Under the pieces are notes generated by a model. The model saw nothing but the letters and a program-made list of their open reading frames with translations. It ran no database searches and was not told the origin of the DNA. Source: CAADGU01 sp964467705 (GTDB taxonomy: Bacteria > Chloroflexota > Anaerolineae > Promineifilales > Promineifilaceae). From it: a stretch of DNA of 64,000 nucleotides. The position numbers and the translations under genes are program-made. This document shows, piece by piece, positions 60,150 through 64,000 of the stretch (its first letter is position 1; the number at the start of each line of letters is the position of its first letter). The stretch spans positions 17,258-81,257 of the forward strand of contig CAYXUZ010000009.1 of assembly GCA_964467705.1 (NCBI GenBank), in the 5' to 3' direction.

Positions 60150-63100
60150 ATGATTAAGCAACCCCACCCCCATAAGAAATGTCTTATGCGCCTGTTATTA
60201 GCTGTTATGCTGTTGGTATTCACGGCCGTCACCACCACCGCCCACGCCCAATCTGATGACCCCGCCGCCATCCCGCCGCCCGACAGCGTAACCATCGCTG
60301 GCACCATCCAGCCTCAATTGGGCTGCTCCGGCGAATGGAACACCACCTGCGCCGAATCGCAGCTCCTTTACAGCCCCGAAGATGATTTGTGGCTGGCAAC
60401 GTTTGAGCTGACAGCCGGGGAGTACGAATACAAAGCGGCACTCAACGGCAGTTGGGATGACAACTACGGTCTCAACGCCGAATACTACGGCCCCAACATT
60501 CCCTTGACGGTTGCCGAAGATGGCCCCGTCACCTTCTGGTATGACCACAAAACCCGCTGGGTTTCTGACAACGTGAACAGCCTCCTCGCCAACGTGCCTG
60601 GCAGCTTCCAGGACGAAATTGGCTGCCCCGGCGATTGGGCGCCCGATTGCCTGCGCTCCCTGTTGCAAGACCCCAACGGCGATGGCATTTACACCTTCAT
60701 CACCGCCCTCATCCCGGCCGGTGACTATGAAACAAAGGTGGCTGTGGGGCAGAGTTGGGATGAAAACTATGGCGCTGATGGGGCCGCGGATGGCGCGAAT
60801 ATCCCCTTCACTGTTGGTGAGGGGCAGGCTGTCATCTTCACTTTTGATCCGGCCACAAAAGCGATCACCATTGAGACAACGGACGAGATTCCCGCGGGGT
60901 TGGTGACAGACCTGGATCAGGCTGGGGGAACGGGTGGCGGTTTGCCTGCGCCCGCCGCGCCAATGCCCGATCTGGTGATCATCCCCGGCACGATTCAAAG
61001 CGTTTTGGGCTGCTCTGGTGACTGGCAACCGGAGTGTGAGGTGACAGCCTTGACATTTGATGAGCAGGATCAGGTGTGGACGGCCGTCTTCACTATCCCC
61101 GCCGGTAGCTACGAATACAAAGTGGCCCTCAACGGCAGTTGGGATGTCAACTTTGGCCTCAATGCCGAACCGGGTGGGGCCAATATCCCGTTGGAACTGG
61201 CAGAGGACACGGCCGTAACCTTCACCTTCGACCACAATACCGGCTGGGTGGCGGATAGTGTGAACAACCTCATCGCCAACGTGCCCGGCGACTTCCAGAG
61301 CGAAATCGGCTGCCCCGACGACTGGCTGCCCGACTGTCTGCGCTCCTGGCTGCAGGACCCGGACGGTGACGGCATGTTCACCTTCCAGACCGTCAGTATC
61401 CCCGCCGGGAGCTACGAGGCTAAAGTGGCCGTTGGGCAGAGTTGGGACGAAAATTACGGCGAGGGTGGTGCGGCCGGTGGAGCCAACATCCCCTTTGCCG
61501 TACCCGAAGATGATACACTCGTCACCTTCACCTGGAACAGTGGCAGCAAACTGCTGACGATTGGCGTAGGCGCAGATGCCGGGCCAAAGGGGAATCTGGC
61601 CGAGCAGCGGGCGCATTGGGTCAGTGAAGACCTCATCTTGTGGGAGGTGGACGCGGCCGCCGACAACCAATTCTTTTTCCACTACGACCCGGCGGGCAAC
61701 CCCTTTTCGCTGACGCCAACGGGCATGAGTGGCGGCACGGCCGTACCGCTCACCGTATTGCCTGATGGAGTGCCCGACGACATTGCCGCCCGCTTCCCCC
61801 ATTTGCGGAATGCGGTGGCTTTGCAGATGGCGGCCGAGGATTTGGGATTTGCGCGCATTGCCTTGAAGGGGCAGACGGCCGTGTCTGTCCAAACCGCCGA
61901 CGGCCAGATAATTGACGCCACCGGGTTGCAAATTCCCGGCGTACTGGACGATTTGTATGCCTACGATGGCGACCTGGGTATTTCCTGGGAGGGTGACACG
62001 CCCATCCTGCACGTCTGGGCGCCCACCGCCCGGTTGGTACGTCTGCACCTGTTTGATGATAGCCAGCCTGACAGTCAAGCCCAAGTTTCACCCATGCGCG
62101 TAGACCCCAATACCGGCGTCTGGTCAATCACCGGCGAACCGGACTGGAAAAACAACTATTACCTGTATGAAGTGCAGGTCTATGTGCCCTCCGAAGGCAG
62201 CGTGCAGACCAATCTGGTGACAGACCCGTACAGCTTCAGTCTGGCGCAAAACTCAACGCGCAGCCAAATTGTAGATTTGAACGACCCGTCGCTCATGCCC
62301 GCAGGATGGGAGAGCCTGGAAAAACCGGCGCTGGCGGCCCCGGAAGATATTGTGTTGTATGAACTGCACATGCGCGATTTCAGCGTGTATGACCCTACCG
62401 TGCCTGATGAACTCAAGGGTACGTATATGGCCTTTACATTGGCTGATTCGTTGGGCATGACCCACCTACGCAGTCTGGCCGAGGCCGGGCTGACGCACAT
62501 TCACTTGCTGCCCACGTTTGACATTGCCACCATTAACGAGGACAAAAGTACCTGGGAAAGCCCAGAATTTGCGGAACTGGATGCCTTCCCGCCGGATGCA
62601 GAGGAGCAGCAGGCGTTGGTGGAGGCGACGGCCGAAACAGATGGCTTCAATTGGGGCTATGACCCGTTCCATTACACCGTGCCGGAAGGTAGTTATGCCA
62701 CCAACCCGGACGGGGCACAGCGCATTTTGGAATATCGCCAGATGGTGCAGGCGTTGAACCAGAGCGGGCTGCGGCTGGTGATGGATGTGGTCTACAACCA
62801 TACCAACGCGGCCGGGCAAAGTGACTTTTCGGTGCTGGATCGCATTGTGCCCGGTTATTACCACCGGCTGAATGCGGCGGGGCGAGTGGAGCAGAGCACC
62901 TGCTGTGCCAATACAGCCAGCGAACACGTTATGATGCAAAAATTGATGATTGATTCGGTGCTGACCTGGGCGGAGGCGTATAAGGTGGACGGTTTCCGTT
63001 TTGACCTGATGGGGCACCACATGAAGGAGGATATGCTGGCGGTGCGGGCCGCTTTGGATGGGTTGACGCTGGCGGAGAATGGGGTGGAGGGCACGGCCGT

Positions 63101-64000
63101 GTACGTGTATGGCGAGGGTTGGAACTTTGGCGAAGTGGCCGACAATGCCAGGGGCATCAACGCCACACAACTAAACATGGGTGGTACGGGCATCGGTACG
63201 TTTAACGACCGCATCCGCGATGCCATTCGCGGCGGCAACCCCTTTGGTGATTATCAGAACCAGGGCTTCATCAACGGCCTCTATTACGACCCGAACGAGA
63301 TTGACCAGGGCAGCCCGGAGCAGCAGTTGGCCCGTCTGCTGGAACTGAGCGACCATATCCGCGTGGGGTTGGCCGGAAATCTGGAAGATTTTGAGTTTGT
63401 GGGTGCGGACGGCAACATGACGACGGGACGGGAAGTGCTGTACAACGGCCAGTTTACGGGTTATGCCCAGGACCCGCAGGAGGTGATCAATTATGCGTCG
63501 GCGCATGATAATGAAACGCTGTTTGACGCCATCCAGTATAAAGCGCCCCTGACGGCGACGGCCGTTGACCGGGCAAGGATGCAGCAGATGGCCCTCAGTC
63601 TGGTGATGTTGGGGCAGGGGGTGCCTTTCTTCCACGCTGGCAGTGATTTGTTGCGCTCGAAGGATTTTGACCGGGACAGCTTTAATTCCGGCGACTGGTT
63701 TAATCGGCTGGATTTTAGCTATGAGACGAACAATTGGGGTATCGGGCTGCCGGTGTCCAGCAAGAACCAGGAAAACTGGCTGCTGCAACAACCACTGCTG
63801 GCGGATCCCGCGCTGGCCCCGGACGGTGAGTTGATCCGGCAGACGACAGAGCATTTCCAGACGATGCTGCAACTGCGCCACAGTTCGTCGCTGTTCCGGC
63901 TGCAAACGGCCGAGGAGATTATGGCCCGCCTCCAATTTTACAACACCGGCCCAGAGCAGATTCCAGGGCTGATTGTGATGAGCCTATCGGATCAGGTGGG
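60150..64000 (+). CDS. Secreted pullulanase-type GH13 enzyme (3' end outside window)
   Basis: An open frame from ATG 60150 (GAGGAG at 60135-60140) continues to the window edge, at least 1,283 residues. A signal peptide (RLLLAVMLLVFTAV, then TAHA) is followed by four related starch-module-like repeats of the X25 type, each with a core like YEYKAALNGSWDDNYG or YETKVAVGQSWDENYG. Then an N-terminal pullulanase domain (PILHVWAPTARLVRLHLFDD). The GH13 catalytic blocks follow: DVVYNH, GFRFDLMGHH (nucleophile), YGEGWNFGE (acid/base) and SAHDNETL. This is the order of secreted amylopullulanases, which cut alpha-1,6 branches in starch or glycogen. Confidence 0.9.
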   Translation, partial: MIKQPHPHKKCLMRLLLAVMLLVFTAVTTTAHAQSDDPAAIPPPDSVTIAGTIQPQLGCSGEWNTTCAESQLLYSPEDDLWLATFELTAGEYEYKAALNGSWDDNYGLNAEYYGPNIPLTVAEDGPVTFWYDHKTRWVSDNVNSLLANVPGSFQDEIGCPGDWAPDCLRSLLQDPNGDGIYTFITALIPAGDYETKVAVGQSWDENYGADGAADGANIPFTVGEGQAVIFTFDPATKAITIETTDEIPAGLVTDLDQAGGTGGGLPAPAAPMPDLVIIPGTIQSVLGCSGDWQPECEVTALTFDEQDQVWTAVFTIPAGSYEYKVALNGSWDVNFGLNAEPGGANIPLELAEDTAVTFTFDHNTGWVADSVNNLIANVPGDFQSEIGCPDDWLPDCLRSWLQDPDGDGMFTFQTVSIPAGSYEAKVAVGQSWDENYGEGGAAGGANIPFAVPEDDTLVTFTWNSGSKLLTIGVGADAGPKGNLAEQRAHWVSEDLILWEVDAAADNQFFFHYDPAGNPFSLTPTGMSGGTAVPLTVLPDGVPDDIAARFPHLRNAVALQMAAEDLGFARIALKGQTAVSVQTADGQIIDATGLQIPGVLDDLYAYDGDLGISWEGDTPILHVWAPTARLVRLHLFDDSQPDSQAQVSPMRVDPNTGVWSITGEPDWKNNYYLYEVQVYVPSEGSVQTNLVTDPYSFSLAQNSTRSQIVDLNDPSLMPAGWESLEKPALAAPEDIVLYELHMRDFSVYDPTVPDELKGTYMAFTLADSLGMTHLRSLAEAGLTHIHLLPTFDIATINEDKSTWESPEFAELDAFPPDAEEQQALVEATAETDGFNWGYDPFHYTVPEGSYATNPDGAQRILEYRQMVQALNQSGLRLVMDVVYNHTNAAGQSDFSVLDRIVPGYYHRLNAAGRVEQSTCCANTASEHVMMQKLMIDSVLTWAEAYKVDGFRFDLMGHHMKEDMLAVRAALDGLTLAENGVEGTAVYVYGEGWNFGEVADNARGINATQLNMGGTGIGTFNDRIRDAIRGGNPFGDYQNQGFINGLYYDPNEIDQGSPEQQLARLLELSDHIRVGLAGNLEDFEFVGADGNMTTGREVLYNGQFTGYAQDPQEVINYASAHDNETLFDAIQYKAPLTATAVDRARMQQMALSLVMLGQGVPFFHAGSDLLRSKDFDRDSFNSGDWFNRLDFSYETNNWGIGLPVSSKNQENWLLQQPLLADPALAPDGELIRQTTEHFQTMLQLRHSSSLFRLQTAEEIMARLQFYNTGPEQIPGLIVMSLSDQV

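Larger units (their letters stand above)
31..63565. repeat. Iterated palindromic octamer ACGGCCGT, about 140 copies
   Basis: Reading the whole window by eye I counted about 143 copies of ACGGCCGT, roughly one per 450 bases. Early copies start at 31, 540, 600 and 1244; the last is at 63558. The octamer is its own reverse complement, so both strands carry it. It occurs inside genes in all three frames, where it reads Thr-Ala-Val, (Asn/Asp/His/Tyr)-Gly-Arg or Arg-Pro, and also in gaps (for example twice at 11944-11963). Uniform base composition predicts about one copy. Density varies: a stretch near 28.0-29.6 kb and most of 48.7-50.9 kb have none. The count is manual and may be off by a few. Confidence 0.95.

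Noticed and set aside
60198..62084. A 628-residue open frame on the minus strand
   Set aside because: It is a shadow of the plus-strand pullulanase gene, whose protein has clear GH13 motifs and a signal peptide. The minus translation is low in structure and full of His/Arg/Gly.
1..64000. Insertion sequences, integrases or prophage genes
   Set aside because: No transposase, integrase or phage structural motif was seen in any frame.

Overview
The window looks like a fragment of a Chloroflexota genome, most likely class Anaerolineae or a close relative, from a draft or metagenome assembly (a run of 25 Ns interrupts one gene). This placement is inferred from gene content and style: many exported lipoproteins with Pro/Thr-rich linkers, ABC sugar uptake, glycoside hydrolases, MoxR/DUF58, a Vms1/eRF1-like (baeRF) protein, and large secreted proteins with Ig-like repeats and a short hydrophobic C-terminal motif. 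No rRNA or tRNA gene was found, so it is not proven.

The most unusual property is at DNA level. The palindromic octamer ACGGCCGT occurs about 140 times by eye count, where one or two would be expected by chance. It lies inside and between genes, in all reading frames. A second layer consists of short inverted or iterated repeats in several sequence families. They sit in gene gaps, supply the 3' ends and stop codons of genes, and in several places are inserted in frame inside proteins.

Layout. 1-1611: tail of a TetR regulator, a DUF4188 protein and a PNPOx-like flavoprotein. 1633-5798 (minus): DUF58, MoxR, a lipoprotein and a nucleotidyltransferase. 5977-11924 (plus): a hypothetical protein, a secreted beta-helix protein, GH20 hexosaminidase, GH1 beta-glucosidase and a lipoprotein. 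11952-12218: a candidate structured non-coding RNA with its own promoter and terminator-like end. 12287-18766: three tandem SGNH-like exported proteins, a frameshifted MBOAT acyltransferase and a further SGNH-like protein, probably an extracellular acyl-transfer locus. 18816-23649: DUF1269, ligA, lysS, greA. 23840-29102: a membrane glycosyltransferase, zinc-ribbon protein, MFS transporter, SMP-30 protein and YdcF protein. 29104-31835 (minus): an esterase and a secreted clan-A glycosidase. 31989-34834: two small His-bearing membrane proteins followed by a five-heme cytochrome. 34896-38718 (minus): SDH-type protease, phosphohexomutase, glycerate 2-kinase. 38765-43174 (minus): ABC sugar importer with two binding proteins, two permeases and no ATPase. 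43351-50559 (minus): a secreted protein of about 2,400 residues with an internal, apparently exact 1.14-kb duplication. 50929-55502 (minus): baeRF protein, HtrA protease, histidine kinase and response regulator. 55617-59948: obg, DUF177, rdgB, two receiver-domain regulators and rpsT. 60150 to the end: a secreted pullulanase-type GH13 enzyme cut by the window edge.

Together the genes suggest a heterotroph that secretes glycosidases, imports sugars and modifies its surface glycans, embedded in ordinary housekeeping loci.
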